A stretch of DNA of 64,000 nucleotides from Arthrobacter citreus (GCF_038405225.1 NZ_CP151657.1:2108001-2172000), one strand, 5' to 3'. Counted from the stretch's first letter, positions 17,204 to 26,135 are shown. Numbers and translations: made by a program. Notes: generated by a model not told the origin, from the letters alone.

Positions 17204-17283
17204 GGGACCTGGATCGGCGGCAACGATATTCCCTCGGCCGCGGACGGCCTCCGGAATAATAAAGCCGCCTTCCTCCAGGTCCC
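17204..17283 (+). repeat. left copy of an ~80-bp inverted repeat
   Basis: The segment begins GGGACCTGGA and ends TCCAGGTCCC, so it has its own 10-bp terminal inverted repeat. It recurs in inverted orientation at 17796-17874 on the far side of the small membrane-protein gene, with about 90% identity by eye. Confidence 0.8.
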
Positions 17284-17298
17284 TGCGCACGGGGCTCC

Positions 17299-17730
17299 TC
17301 AGGCTGATCGCAGTCGGAGGAGTCCGCCGACCGCTGTAAGAATCACCGCTACGGAACCGAACAGCACAAGCAGCGCAGCGATCCAGGCAGCTTGGTTCTG
17401 GGAACCGGTTGCTGACGCGGCGCCGACGACGATGCCAACGCAGCACCAGCCCATCAGGTGGATGCCGAGCCCCATGGCCGCCCAGTACCCGGGCAGGCCG
17501 CGAGTCGCTGCCCAGCGCTGCCCGACCCGGTGGCCAAGAAGAAGCAGGCAGCCGCTAAAAGCGGCTAGAACCGCCGCGTACAGGAGTTGGACGGCACCGC
17601 CGGTCCCTGGGTCCGCGAAGACCCGTTCATCCGTAAACACGCCGCTGATCCGTAGAACGACAAAGAGAACGACGGCTACCGCCGCCCCCAGCCATGCTCT
17701 CCTGAGGCCCGAACCTGAAGCAATCGCCAT
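17299..17730 (-). CDS. hypothetical four-helix membrane protein between pyrH and frr
   Basis: 143 aa, not recognised. Four hydrophobic segments: AWLGAAVAVVLFVVLRISG, LLYAAVLAAFSGCLLLLGH, YWAAMGLGIHLMGWCCVGIVVGA and WIAALLVLFGSVAVILTAVGGLL. There is a charged loop after helix 1 (FTDERVFADPGTGG). It lies in the otherwise very conserved pyrH-frr junction and is bracketed by inverted ~80-bp repeats, which suggests a lineage-specific insertion. No catalytic motif seen. The absence of any recognisable family keeps this at moderate confidence. Confidence 0.6.
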   Translation of the reverse strand: MAIASGSGLRRAWLGAAVAVVLFVVLRISGVFTDERVFADPGTGGAVQLLYAAVLAAFSGCLLLLGHRVGQRWAATRGLPGYWAAMGLGIHLMGWCCVGIVVGAASATGSQNQAAWIAALLVLFGSVAVILTAVGGLLRLRSA

Positions 17731-17795
17731 GGGAGGTGCACCTTTTCACCAGTGGGAGGGAAATCCCCTGCCCATGGTGGCACATTGTTGCCGCA

Positions 17796-17874
17796 GGGAC
17801 CTGGAGGAAGGCGGCTTTAAATCCCGGAGGCCGTCCACGGCCGAGGGGATTTCGTTGCCGCCGTTCCAGGTCCC
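17796..17874 (-). repeat. right copy of an ~80-bp inverted repeat
   Basis: Inverted partner of 17204-17283: it begins GGGACCTGGA, ends TCCAGGTCCC and carries the same internal blocks (ACGGCCGAGG, GGAGGCCGTCC) on the opposite strand. The pair encloses 512 bp containing a single gene. Confidence 0.8.
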
Positions 17875-17920
17875 GCAGGCACCGCAGCCACCGAGTCCGG
17901 CAGGCACCAGGGCGGTACGC

Positions 17921-18652
17921 CTAGTTCGAGACGATGGTGCCGATCTTCTCGCCGCGGATGGCGCGGGTGACGTTTCCTTCGCCTTCCATGCCGAAGACCA
18001 CCATGTTCAGGTCATTGTCCTTGCACATGGTCATGGCCGTCTGGTCCATGACGCGGATGTCCTGGCGCAGGGCGTCGTCGTACGTGAGGGTTTCCAGGCG
18101 CACGGCGCTGGAGTCCTTGTTGGGGTCGGCGGTGTAGACACCGTCAACTCCGCTCTTCGCCATCAGCACCTCGTCGGCGTGGACCTCGAGGGCGCGCTGG
18201 GCAGCCACGGTGTCGGTGGAGAAGTACGGCAGGCCGGCGCCGGCGCCGAAGATGACCACGCGGCCCTTTTCCAAGTGGCGGATGGCGCGCCGGGGAATGT
18301 AGGCCTCGGCCACCTGGCCCATGGTGATGGCGCTCTGGACGCGGGTCTCAACGCCCGCCTGTTCCAGGAAGTCCTGCAGCGCAAGGCAGTTCATGACCGT
18401 GCCGAGCATGCCCATGTAGTCCGCCCGGGAGCGGTCCATGCCGCTCTGGGAAAGCTCGGCACCGCGGAAGAAGTTTCCGCCGCCCACCACAATGGCAACC
18501 TCCACCTCGCCAACGGTCGCAGCAATCTGCTTGGCCACTGCGCGCACCGTGTCCGGGTCCACTCCGAGCTTCCCGCCGCCGAAGACTTCACCGGAGAGCT
18601 TGAGCAGTACGCGTCGACGCGCCAGATCGGATTCTTTCAGGACGTGGGCCAT
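17921..18652 (-). CDS. pyrH: uridylate kinase (UMP kinase)
   Basis: Phosphorylates UMP to UDP with ATP; hexameric amino-acid-kinase-fold enzyme of the cytosol, 243 aa from the ATG at 18652 ([26 protein letters not shown]). GGGAGG lies 5 nt upstream. Hallmarks: [63 protein letters not shown] and [10 protein letters not shown]. It lies between tsf and the inserted membrane-protein gene in the conserved translation cluster. Confidence 0.97.
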   Translation of the reverse strand: MAHVLKESDLARRRVLLKLSGEVFGGGKLGVDPDTVRAVAKQIAATVGEVEVAIVVGGGNFFRGAELSQSGMDRSRADYMGMLGTVMNCLALQDFLEQAGVETRVQSAITMGQVAEAYIPRRAIRHLEKGRVVIFGAGAGLPYFSTDTVAAQRALEVHADEVLMAKSGVDGVYTADPNKDSSAVRLETLTYDDALRQDIRVMDQTAMTMCKDNDLNMVVFGMEGEGNVTRAIRGEKIGTIVSN

Positions 18653-18717
18653 TGTGCCTCCCGGGGCATAGTACGTGCTTGGTTTAAAGGGTATAGATCT
18701 GTTTTGGGCAGACAAAA

Positions 18718-18743
18718 GGGGTGGCCACCTCGGTGACCACCCC
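18718..18743 (-). terminator. rho-independent terminator after tsf
   Basis: The stem GGGGTGG...CCACCCC with an inner CACC/GGTG pair is followed on the minus strand by CCCCTTTTGTC, a short U-run. It lies just past the tsf stop and before pyrH, so rpsB-tsf and pyrH may be partly separate transcripts. Confidence 0.8.
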
Positions 18744-18787
18744 AAATGTTCATGATGACGTATCCGTCAGGTCCAGTGCCTTGTGGG

Positions 18788-19627
18788 CTAGGCGCCTACG
18801 CGGAAACGGGCGAAGCCGGACGGCGTGGTGCCGGCCTCTTCGAGCACCTTTGCCACGGTCTTCTTGGCGTCCTTGGCGAACGGCTGGTCCAGCAGGACGA
18901 TTTCCTTGAAGAAACCGGTCAGGCGGCCTTCAACGATCTTGGTCAGCGCGGCTTCGGGCTTGCCCTCGGCACGTGCGGTCTCGTCAGCAATGCGGCGTTC
19001 GTTCTCAACCGTCTCGGCCGGAACTTCGTCCCGGGTGAGGTAGGTGGGAGCGTAAGCAGCGGTGTGCACGGCGATGTCGTGCGCAGCGGTCTTGGCTTCG
19101 TCGCTGTCACCGTCAACGGCAAACAGAACGCCAACCTGGGCCGGAAGGTCCTTGGAGGTCTTGTGCAGGTACGCGTCGACGGTCTTGCCCTCGATGCGTG
19201 CAACCCGGCGGACAACAACCTTCTCGCCCAGGATTGCGCCTTCTTCGATGACAACCTCGGACAGCGGCTTGCCGTCAACGTTGTAGGCCAGCAGCGTCTC
19301 GGCGTCGGCGGCAGCCGACTCCACAGCAGCAGCCAGGACCTTGTCAGCCAGTTCGATGAACTTGGCGGACTTGGCAACGAAGTCGGTCTCGCAGTTGAGT
19401 TCAACCATGACGCCGACGGTGCCGTCGATGACCTTGGCGGCAACCAGGCCTTCAGCCGTGGAACGGCCTTCGCGCTTGGTGGCACCCTTCAGGCCCTTGA
19501 TGCGGATGAGCTCCATGGCCTTTTCGGCGTCGCCGTTGGCCTCGTCGAGAGCCTTCTTCACATCCATCATGCCGGCGCCTGTGCGCTCGCGCAGAGCCTT
19601 GATATCAGCAGCGGTGTAGTTCGCCAT
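18788..19627 (-). CDS. tsf: elongation factor Ts
   Basis: Nucleotide-exchange factor for EF-Tu, 279 aa. Begins MANYTAADIKALRERTGAGMMDVKKALDEANGDAEKAMELIRIKG, the UBA-like N-terminal signature with the TGAGMMD EF-Tu contact. VMVELNCETDFVAKSAKF gives the core TDFV motif. The C-terminal LLDQPFAKD is also typical. Follows rpsB as expected; two hairpins lie in the intergenic gap. Confidence 0.97.
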   Translation of the reverse strand: MANYTAADIKALRERTGAGMMDVKKALDEANGDAEKAMELIRIKGLKGATKREGRSTAEGLVAAKVIDGTVGVMVELNCETDFVAKSAKFIELADKVLAAAVESAAADAETLLAYNVDGKPLSEVVIEEGAILGEKVVVRRVARIEGKTVDAYLHKTSKDLPAQVGVLFAVDGDSDEAKTAAHDIAVHTAAYAPTYLTRDEVPAETVENERRIADETARAEGKPEAALTKIVEGRLTGFFKEIVLLDQPFAKDAKKTVAKVLEEAGTTPSGFARFRVGA

Positions 19628-19674
19628 TTGGACTCCAGTCCTCCCGTTATAAGTTTTGGTGAGATTCCGCCAGA

Positions 19675-19752
19675 GCGGCTGGCCGGAATACTCCGGCCAG
19701 CCGCGCCAGCAGATACCCCGAAATCACCACAGCGTGGCTGCGGTGATTCGGG
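19675..19752 (-). terminator. two hairpins between rpsB and tsf
   Basis: A 13-bp perfect stem GCGGCTGGCCGGA (19675-19687) pairs with 19692-19704 around ATAC. A second stem-loop spans 19717-19752, with CCCGA...ATCACC arms. No U-run follows, so these may act as attenuator or processing structures that set the rpsB:tsf ratio rather than full terminators. Confidence 0.6.
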
Positions 19753-19761
19753 AACTTCTAT

Positions 19762-20649
19762 TTACTTCTCTGTTGCGTCCGCGGCGGGTGCCTCGGCAGC
19801 AGCTTCGGCCGGAGCCTCGGCTGCAGCTTCAGCGTCTGCAGCCGGAGCTGCTTCTTCTGCCGGAGCGGCTTCAGCGGCGGGGGCAGCTGCGCCTTCGAGG
19901 AGTTCGCGCTCCCACTCAGCAAGCGGCTCAGCCGGTGCTTCCGTGTTGCCGGACTTGTTGTGGCGGACGATCAGGCCCTCAGCAACGGCGTCGGCGATAA
20001 CGCGGGTCAGCAGGTTGACGGAGCGGATGGCGTCGTCGTTGCCCGGGATCGGGAAGTCGACGTCATCGGGATCGCAGTTGCTGTCCAGGATGGCGACAAC
20101 CGGGATGTTCAGCTTCTTGGCCTCGTCAATGGCGAGGTGTTCCTTCTGGGTGTCCACGATCCAGACCACGGACGGAGCCTTGGTCAGGTTGCGGATGCCG
20201 CCGAGGTTGGTCTGCAGCTTGGTGAGCTCGCGCTTCAGCAGCAGCAGTTCCTTCTTGGTGTGGCCGGAACCGGCAACATCGTCGAAGTCGATTTCTTCGA
20301 GTTCCTTCAGACGCTGGATGCGCTTGGCAACGGTCTGGAAGTTGGTGAGCATACCGCCGAGCCAACGCTGGTTCACGTAGGGCTGGCCAACACGGGTGGC
20401 CTGCTCGGCGATGGCTTCCTGAGCCTGCTTCTTGGTACCGACGAACAGTACGGTTCCGCCGTGGGCAACGGTGGCCTTGACGAACTCGTAGGCGCGGTCG
20501 ATGTAGGACAGCGACTGCTGCAGGTCGATGATGTAGATGCCGTTGCGCTCGGTGAAGATGAAACGCTTCATCTTCGGGTTCCAGCGACGGGTCTGGTGTC
20601 CAAAGTGGACGCCGCTGTCGAGCAGCTGGCGCATTGTAACGACGGGCAT
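19762..20649 (-). CDS. rpsB: 30S ribosomal protein S2
   Basis: Small-subunit ribosomal protein, 295 aa from the ATG at 20649 ([32 protein letters not shown]). GGAAGGAG lies 8 nt upstream, which decides against longer in-frame starts. S2 signatures: [50 protein letters not shown]. The C-terminal ~50 residues are an Ala/Glu/Pro-rich acidic tail, common in actinobacterial S2. Confidence 0.97.
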   Translation of the reverse strand: MPVVTMRQLLDSGVHFGHQTRRWNPKMKRFIFTERNGIYIIDLQQSLSYIDRAYEFVKATVAHGGTVLFVGTKKQAQEAIAEQATRVGQPYVNQRWLGGMLTNFQTVAKRIQRLKELEEIDFDDVAGSGHTKKELLLLKRELTKLQTNLGGIRNLTKAPSVVWIVDTQKEHLAIDEAKKLNIPVVAILDSNCDPDDVDFPIPGNDDAIRSVNLLTRVIADAVAEGLIVRHNKSGNTEAPAEPLAEWERELLEGAAAPAAEAAPAEEAAPAADAEAAAEAPAEAAAEAPAADATEK

Positions 20650-21052
20650 GTCGTCACTCCTTCCGGCAGCAGTAGGCGTGCCGAAGCACAGTGACTCTGC
20701 TGCCAATTGACGGTTTTTAGCTGTACGCCCGGGCGGGCGAAGCTCCTGGTGCCCATCAGCTGAAACTTCAGCATGCCTCCCCTGCCGGCTTACCGGACCG
20801 ATGGAAAGGCACCCGCGGCAATTCCGAGGAATCGCCGGGATAATTGGGGCACGCGTAGTCAGCATCCTGTGCCGGAAGCCGCTCGGATTTCGGTGAAACC
20901 AAGGCGGTATCCTCCCTGCGGGCAGGGAACATGGCACAGCAAACTGCTTCGTCAACTATACACCAGCGCTACGGTGCTTTTGTCCTCCCCAGCCCCGCCG
21001 GCGGCATCCGCGGGCTCGGACTGTCCACAGCCCGGCTTGGGGACAGATCCGC
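20650..21052. promoter_or_regulatory. divergent region between rpsB and M23 peptidase gene; candidate rpsB promoter
   Basis: A 403-bp stretch without a gene. On the minus strand TATAGT (complement of 20955-20960) is the best -10 box, in a local AT-rich patch, and would give rpsB a leader of about 300 nt. Such long leaders often carry S2 autoregulation, but I recognise no defined structure here. Confidence 0.35.
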
Positions 21053-21715
21053 ATGGAAGAACAGGGACAGACTGCGGGCATGGACCTCCCTCTTCACCGC
21101 AGACTCCGGCGCATGAAGCCGACGACGCCGCGCCCGCCCAGGGCGCGCCGTCACCGACTGCTTCCGCTGGGCTGGGCGGGACTATTGGCAGCCATGTTCC
21201 TCGGCGTGACCGTTCCCGCCGTTGGCTGGAATGAAGGCACCGGTGCGAATGCAGCACCCGGGGCAGGGACGGCGTCCGCCGGCAGCTACGAACCGGAGTG
21301 GAGCTGGCCGCTCTCCCCCGAGCCGGTGGTGCTCCGCACCTTTGAGGCACCCCCGCAGCGGTGGCTCGCCGGACACCGGGGCGTGGACCTGGCGGCAGCA
21401 CCCGGAACACCTGTGCTCAGCCCGGCTGCCGGAACCGTGTCCTTCACGGGGTGGGTGGTGAACCGTCCGGTGCTGACCGTGGATCTTGGCGATGGACTGC
21501 TGGCCAGTTTTGAACCGGTGCTTGCGGAGAAATCCACCGGGGACGCGGTGGCCGAAGGTGAGGTGCTGGGACGGCTGGCCGGACCGGAGACCGCGGTCCC
21601 CGGCCACTGCGCCGCTTCCTGTTTGCACTGGGGGGTTCGCTTGAACCGGGACTATGTGAATCCCCTGAACTACGTCACGGACCGGAGGCCGTCGGTGTTG
21701 TTGCCGCTGCGCTGA
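21053..21715 (+). CDS. M23 family metallopeptidase (LytM-like), membrane-anchored or secreted
   Basis: Cell-wall peptidase-like protein, 220 aa. After an Arg-rich N-terminus a hydrophobic segment (LLPLGWAGLLAAMFLGVTVPAVG, ~36-58) acts as signal or anchor. The M23 domain holds GHRGVDLAA and CLHWGVRL, which supply the zinc-ligand His and Asp residues. It lacks LysM or coiled-coil parts. GGGGA is 9 nt before the ATG at 21053; the ATGs at 21080 and 21113 are alternatives. It stands divergent from rpsB, a conserved neighbour position in this order. Confidence 0.85.
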   Translation: MEEQGQTAGMDLPLHRRLRRMKPTTPRPPRARRHRLLPLGWAGLLAAMFLGVTVPAVGWNEGTGANAAPGAGTASAGSYEPEWSWPLSPEPVVLRTFEAPPQRWLAGHRGVDLAAAPGTPVLSPAAGTVSFTGWVVNRPVLTVDLGDGLLASFEPVLAEKSTGDAVAEGEVLGRLAGPETAVPGHCAASCLHWGVRLNRDYVNPLNYVTDRRPSVLLPLR

Positions 21716-21770
21716 GGACGTGCCGTGGACGAGCAATCCCGCAGGCATCGTGAACGTCGCCCCAACAGAA

Positions 21771-21804
21771 AAGGTGGCCGGCCCCGGTCGGGACTGGCCA
21801 CCTT
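21771..21804 (-). terminator. terminator between M23 gene and acyl-CoA dehydrogenase
   Basis: AAGGTGGCC (21771-21779) pairs with GGCCACCTT (21796-21804). On the minus strand the stem is followed by TTCTGTTGG, a weak U-tract. It serves the convergent genes. Confidence 0.6.
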
Positions 21805-21821
21805 CTCACCTTGAGCTGTTC

Positions 21822-23006
21822 CTAGACGAACGCAGCCACGCCGGTGATGGCACGGCCGGTGACGAGGGTATTGATCTCGTAAGTGCCCTCGTAGGAGTAG
21901 ATCGCTTCGGCGTCGGCAAAGATCTTGGCCATGCCGTAGTCGGTGACGATTCCGTTGCCGCCGAGGATGCTGCGGCCCATGGCCACTGATTCGCGCATGC
22001 GGGCCGTGGTGAAGGCCTTGGCCAGGGCCGACTGTTCATCCTTGGCCTGGCCGAGGTCTTCGAGCTGGGCCAGGCGGACCATCATGCCCATGGAGGCGAC
22101 GGTGTTGCCCAGGATCTGGACAAGCTGGTCCTGCACCAGCTGGAAGGAAGCCAGCGGCTTGCCGAACTGGTGGCGCTCCACTGCATACTTGCGGGCCACA
22201 TCAAAGGCGGCCATCTGCTGGCCCACTGCCTGCCAGGCGACGGACAGGCGGGTGACCTTGAGGACCTTGTTGGTGTCCTTGAAGCTGTTGGCGCCCTTGA
22301 GGTGGAAGTCGTCGCTGACCACCACGTTGTCCAGGAGGATGTCAGCATTCTGCACGGTGCGCAGGGCGATCTTGTTCTCGATCTTGGTGGCGCTGTAGCC
22401 CTTGGTCTTGGTGTCCACCAGGAAGCCCTTGACCTGATTGTCGGCCACGTCGCGGGCGTAAATGACCACCCAGTCGGAGAAGGTGGCGTTGCCGATCCAA
22501 CGCTTTTCGCCGTTGAGGATCCAGTTGTCGCCGTCGCGGCGGGCGGTGGTGCGGGTTCCGCCGGCCACGTCGGATCCGCCCAGCGGTTCCGTCAGGCCGA
22601 AGGCGCCGATCTTCTTCATGGAGTAGATGTCCGGCAGCCAGGCAGCTTTCTGCTCTTCGGACGCCAGTGCTTCGATGGAACCGGTGAACAGTCCGTCATG
22701 GACACCCAGGAACGTGGCGAAGGAGGTGTCGGCGCGGGTGAACTCGGCGTGGCACAGGCCGGCAAAGAGGTTGGAGTGACCCTGGCGGTAGACCGGGCTC
22801 ATGACGTCCAGTTCGGCAATCTTGGGGATCATGTGGTGCGGGAACTCACCGGCGTTCCACCAGTCCGCGGCGAACGGGGTGACCTCGGTCTTCAACCATG
22901 CCCGGACCTCGTGGAGGCGGTCCCGCTCTTTGTCCGAGAGCAGGTCCTCGAATGCGTAGAAGTCGCCGTCCGCGTACGGAAGATTGTCGACGTCGATAGT
23001 TGCCAT
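21822..23006 (-). CDS. acyl-CoA dehydrogenase, glutaryl-CoA dehydrogenase-like
   Basis: FAD-dependent acyl-CoA dehydrogenase, 394 aa. Motifs: GAFGLTEPLGGSDVAGGTRTTARRDGDNWILNGEKRWIGNA (FAD/substrate loop near 132-172), VERHQFGKPLASFQLVQ, and YSYEGTYEIN near 370, which carries the catalytic Glu in the glutaryl/isovaleryl arrangement. GGNGIVTDYG is typical. Glutaryl-CoA or another branched acyl-CoA is the likely substrate. It is monocistronic, with AAGGAT before the ATG, and unlinked to the mcc/bkd genes. Confidence 0.9.
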   Translation of the reverse strand: MATIDVDNLPYADGDFYAFEDLLSDKERDRLHEVRAWLKTEVTPFAADWWNAGEFPHHMIPKIAELDVMSPVYRQGHSNLFAGLCHAEFTRADTSFATFLGVHDGLFTGSIEALASEEQKAAWLPDIYSMKKIGAFGLTEPLGGSDVAGGTRTTARRDGDNWILNGEKRWIGNATFSDWVVIYARDVADNQVKGFLVDTKTKGYSATKIENKIALRTVQNADILLDNVVVSDDFHLKGANSFKDTNKVLKVTRLSVAWQAVGQQMAAFDVARKYAVERHQFGKPLASFQLVQDQLVQILGNTVASMGMMVRLAQLEDLGQAKDEQSALAKAFTTARMRESVAMGRSILGGNGIVTDYGMAKIFADAEAIYSYEGTYEINTLVTGRAITGVAAFV

Positions 23007-23155
23007 GGAGATATCCTTCGTTGCTGATCATCGATGATCCGGGACTGTGAATCCGGTCTCACCTATGTTACCCACCAGTAATATGATCCACAACACGAGC
23101 TTGGACATGCGCCGCCGTGGGAAGCACGGATTTCCCGGGCTCCCAGGCAAAAGAA

Positions 23156-23183
23156 AACACCCCGGTCCGAAGACCGGGGTGTT
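23156..23183 (-). terminator. rho-independent terminator of the CAU tRNA
   Basis: The 12-bp stem AACACCCCGGTC/GACCGGGGTGTT with CGAA loop is followed on the minus strand by TTTCTTTTGCC. It lies 26 nt downstream of the tRNA on the same strand. Confidence 0.85.
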
Positions 23184-23208
23184 ACCTATGCCGCGACTCA
23201 TCACACTG

Positions 23209-23282
23209 TAGGGCTGGTGGGGCTTGAACCCACGACCCACGGATTATGAGTCCGCTGCTCTGACCAGCTGAGCTACAGCCCC
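23209..23282 (-). tRNA. tRNA with CAU anticodon, probably tRNA-Ile2
   Basis: A 74-nt cloverleaf is read on the minus strand: acceptor GGGGCTG with CAGCCCT, D-arm GCTCAGCTGGTCAGAGC, anticodon loop CTCATAA, T-arm GTGGGTTCAAGCCCCAC. The CAU anticodon fits initiator Met, elongator Met or TilS-modified Ile2. The G-C-rich anticodon stem and GGTCG variable region resemble Ile2. The initiator is excluded by the absence of its three GC pairs. CCA is not encoded. Confidence 0.85.
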
Positions 23283-23380
23283 CAGCACCCCTGAGGGGCT
23301 GGTTGCCCGCGAGGGCAATAGGAACATCCTAGTGGCAGCCGCGCCGGTCCTGCCAATTGGCGGCGGGACAGGAGGAAGCG

Positions 23381-24577
23381 CTAGATGCTTCCCTGCGTCA
23401 CCGGGCGCCCGTAGTACAGGTCCTCGAACGTTGACAGGGTCGCATCCAGGCTGTGCCGCTCGACCATGGACCGGCTGTGGGCGCCCATTTTCTCGCGGTC
23501 ATCCGGGTCCAGTTCCAGAATGGAGGTGAGCCGTTCGCAAAGCTCGTCGCTGTTGCCCGGGGTGAACAGGTAACCGTTCCGGCCCGGCTCCACCAGATGC
23601 GGCAGGGCCATGGCGTCCGCCAGGAGCACCGGAGTTGATGCGGACATGGCTTCCAGCGTCACCAGGGACTGCAGCTCGGCGGTCCCCGGCATCACAAACA
23701 CATCGGCCCGCTGGTAGGCGCGCCGCAGTTCCTCATCGGACACCAGACCGCGGAACACCACGCGGTCATCCAGCCCCAGCCGCTTCACCTGCGCCTGCAG
23801 GGCAGCCTTGACCTCGCCTCCGCCGACAATTTCGGCATGAACATTCAGGTGCGCGGGGGTCTTTGCCACGGCGTCGATCATGACGTCCACGTGCTTTTCC
23901 TCGGCCAGCCGTCCGACAAACAGGACCGTCGGATGCTCGTTCCGCTCAACGGGCTCGCCCGGCTTCAGTTCGTAGACCGAGGCGTCAATGCCGTTGGAAA
24001 GGGGCAGGACGTCGTGCAGGAAGGCGTGGGCATGCATGGCCTTCGCCGCGAGCGGGGTGGGCGTGGTGACCACCGCGGCGCGGCCCATCACCTTGCCCAT
24101 GTCCTTCCAGGAGTTCTTGGCAACAATGTCCTTGAACCACCGGGGGAAGGGCAGGAAGGGATCAAGGTTCGCGGGCATGAAGTGGTTCGTGGCGATAACC
24201 CGGATCCCGCGCTTTTCCGCCTCGTAGAGGGTGTACTCCCCCACCATGTAGTGGCACTGGATATGCACGACGTCGGGCTTCACCCGGTCGAAAAGCAGGC
24301 TGATTTCCTTCTTGATCTGCCACGGCAGGCAGATGCGCCAGTAGTCGTGCGTGGGCACCCCGTGGGAGCGCAGGCGGTGGACCGGCCATTCTCCGTCGAG
24401 GTCGGAGCGGCTGCCGCCGTCGACGTCGTTGGGCGCCAGCACGTGCACGTCATGGCCACGTCCATTAAGGCCCTTGGCGAGCCGGTATCCGAACTGTGCC
24501 GCACCGTTCAGGTGCGGTGGATAGGTGTCGCAAGCAATGAGGATCGTCAGCGGTTTTTCGGCCGGTGCGTCGGTCAA
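23381..24577 (-). CDS. GT4-family glycosyltransferase
   Basis: Retaining GT-B glycosyltransferase, 398 aa, probably at the cytoplasmic membrane face. Begins LTILIACDTYPPHLNGAAQFGYRLAKGL (acceptor-side loop). The donor-site region includes TVLFVGRLAEEKHVDVMIDA, ADVFVMPGTAELQSLVTLEAMSAS and the EX7E pair. This resembles actinobacterial mannosyl/glucosyltransferases of glycolipid synthesis (PimB'/MgtA type). Start is TTG at 24577, overlapping the upstream permease stop (TTGA), with AGAGGGG upstream. Coupled to a DMT permease and a CDP-alcohol phosphotransferase, which points to glycolipid or polar-lipid metabolism. Confidence 0.88.
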   Translation of the reverse strand: MTDAPAEKPLTILIACDTYPPHLNGAAQFGYRLAKGLNGRGHDVHVLAPNDVDGGSRSDLDGEWPVHRLRSHGVPTHDYWRICLPWQIKKEISLLFDRVKPDVVHIQCHYMVGEYTLYEAEKRGIRVIATNHFMPANLDPFLPFPRWFKDIVAKNSWKDMGKVMGRAAVVTTPTPLAAKAMHAHAFLHDVLPLSNGIDASVYELKPGEPVERNEHPTVLFVGRLAEEKHVDVMIDAVAKTPAHLNVHAEIVGGGEVKAALQAQVKRLGLDDRVVFRGLVSDEELRRAYQRADVFVMPGTAELQSLVTLEAMSASTPVLLADAMALPHLVEPGRNGYLFTPGNSDELCERLTSILELDPDDREKMGAHSRSMVERHSLDATLSTFEDLYYGRPVTQGSI

Positions 24578-25515
24578 AGGGAGCCCCTCTTTTGGTCTTT
24601 TCCATTTTTCGCGGCTGCCTGCTTTTGCCGGTGCCTTGCCTCTGCCCGCCGCTGGATCACGTCCGGGTGATAGCGGGAGAGCGCGAACACCCCAACGATA
24701 GCAACCAATGCTGCCACTCCCATGGCAACCGCGGCCACTGCGGGCACATTGGGCTGCAGTTCATGCAGGACTCCGATGCCAATCGCAATGCCCACCATCG
24801 GATCGATCACGGTCAGCCCGGCAATCACCAGATCCGGCGGGCCGCTGGAGTACGCGCTTTGCACAAACCACGCCCCCAAGCCGCCCGCCACCGCAATGCC
24901 GACAACCGTGTACCAAGGGACGTTGAGCAGGAAACGGCCGTTCGGGTTGAGCAGGTCCGCAGCGATCACCTTGGTCAGCACGGCTACGAAACCGAAGAGG
25001 ACCCCCGCACCCACAATGAATCCGATGGCCCCAATTTTGCGGCCAAACAGGGCATTGAGTGTGCCGAAGAACACCACAACAACCGCCAGGATCAGGACGA
25101 TGACCAACTCCTGGGCGGGCTGGACCTCGCCGGGGTCACGGGTGACGCCGACGGCGAGGGAGACAAACAGGGCGCTGCCCAGGACGCAGGCCACGATGGA
25201 GACGATGGTGACGCGGTTCATCCTCAGCCCCTGGTCCCGGGAATTGACCACCGTCGTGATCACCAGGGCAATGGAGCCGATGGGCTGCACCACCGTCAGC
25301 GGTGCCAGGGTGAGTGCCGTGACGTTAAGGGCCATACCCACTCCCAGCAAAAAAAGTCCCAGCAGCCAGCGGGGATTGCGGAGCAGGCGGACCAGTTGGG
25401 AAGAGCGCAGTTCCAAGCCGCCGGTGTCAGCGCTGACGGCGCTTCCCTGGCGCTGGGCACCGAAGGCCAAAAACACCGCGCTGGCCAAGGCGCAGGCAAT
25501 AGCTACACCAACCAT
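24574..25515 (-). CDS. DMT-superfamily permease (EamA/NIPA-like)
   Basis: Ten-helix membrane transporter, 313 aa. Begins MVGVAIACALASAVFLAFGAQRQGSAV and shows the duplicated five-helix layout with repeats around NPRWLLGLFLLGVGMALNVTALTLAPLTVVQPIGSIALV and AIAVAGGLGAWFVQSAYSSGPPDLVIAGLTVIDPMVGIAIG. The C-terminus is Lys-rich. Substrate unknown; lipid-linked sugar or amine export would fit the operon but is inference. ATG overlaps the preceding CDP-alcohol transferase stop (TGATG). Confidence 0.85.
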   Translation of the reverse strand: MVGVAIACALASAVFLAFGAQRQGSAVSADTGGLELRSSQLVRLLRNPRWLLGLFLLGVGMALNVTALTLAPLTVVQPIGSIALVITTVVNSRDQGLRMNRVTIVSIVACVLGSALFVSLAVGVTRDPGEVQPAQELVIVLILAVVVVFFGTLNALFGRKIGAIGFIVGAGVLFGFVAVLTKVIAADLLNPNGRFLLNVPWYTVVGIAVAGGLGAWFVQSAYSSGPPDLVIAGLTVIDPMVGIAIGIGVLHELQPNVPAVAAVAMGVAALVAIVGVFALSRYHPDVIQRRAEARHRQKQAAAKNGKDQKRGSL

Positions 25516-26135
25516 CAGCCGTTCCCGGCCGCACTGCGTTCCCGGGCGTGCTTAGCCCACGAGGCCCGCAGATATCCGACCGCTGCAATGAGATGGCCGA
25601 CGCAGCCCAGGAACAGCACGGCATTTCCCGTGGTGGACAGCCAGCCGTAATCGAATCCCGGCACCCGCTGCAGCAGCAGGAGCGGGGCCCCCAGCAGCAG
25701 CAGCGCCGTCCGTATTTTTCCGACGTTGCTGACCGGCAGGTTGGGGCTTCCGTGGAAGAGCACCAGGGCATTGACTATCAGGATGGCGTCGGGAATCACG
25801 ATGGCCAGAACCAGCCAGGCGGGCGCGATGCCCTGCACCACAAAGGTCACCGCCACCACGATCAGGGCCAGGCGGTCCGCCACGGGATCAAGCCACTGGC
25901 CAACCCGGGACACTTGGTTCAGCCTGCGGGCCAGGTAACCGTCCACCCAGTCAGTGGAACCGACAACCACAAGGGTGATGAAGGCCGCCCCGTAGTCTTC
26001 GCCCACAATAAAGGCAACAAAAAGAGGTACCCCCAGAAAGCGAAGGACCGTGATCACGTTGGGAACGGTCCAGAAAGTGTCCATGACCGTTAGCGTGCGG
26101 CCTGGACGAGTTCCTGCACCGATCAACCTGATCAC
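25515..26135 (-). CDS. CDP-alcohol phosphatidyltransferase family protein
   Basis: Integral membrane phosphotransferase, 206 aa. The full catalytic motif D-x2-D-G-x2-A-R-x8-G-x3-D-x3-D is present: D62, D65, G66, A69, R70, G79, D83, D87. It transfers a phosphatidyl or phospho-alcohol group from a CDP-alcohol to an acceptor such as inositol phosphate or glycerol phosphate; the acceptor is not clear. GTG start at 26135, with GGGGGAG 6 nt upstream; MDTFWTVPN at residue 18 is a weaker alternative. First gene of a tightly overlapped three-gene operon. Confidence 0.9.
   Translation of the reverse strand: MIRLIGAGTRPGRTLTVMDTFWTVPNVITVLRFLGVPLFVAFIVGEDYGAAFITLVVVGSTDWVDGYLARRLNQVSRVGQWLDPVADRLALIVVAVTFVVQGIAPAWLVLAIVIPDAILIVNALVLFHGSPNLPVSNVGKIRTALLLLGAPLLLLQRVPGFDYGWLSTTGNAVLFLGCVGHLIAAVGYLRASWAKHARERSAAGNG

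Noticed and set aside
17204-17874. Insertion sequence
   Set aside because: Inverted ends are present but the enclosed gene is a membrane protein, not a transposase, and no target-site duplication is evident.
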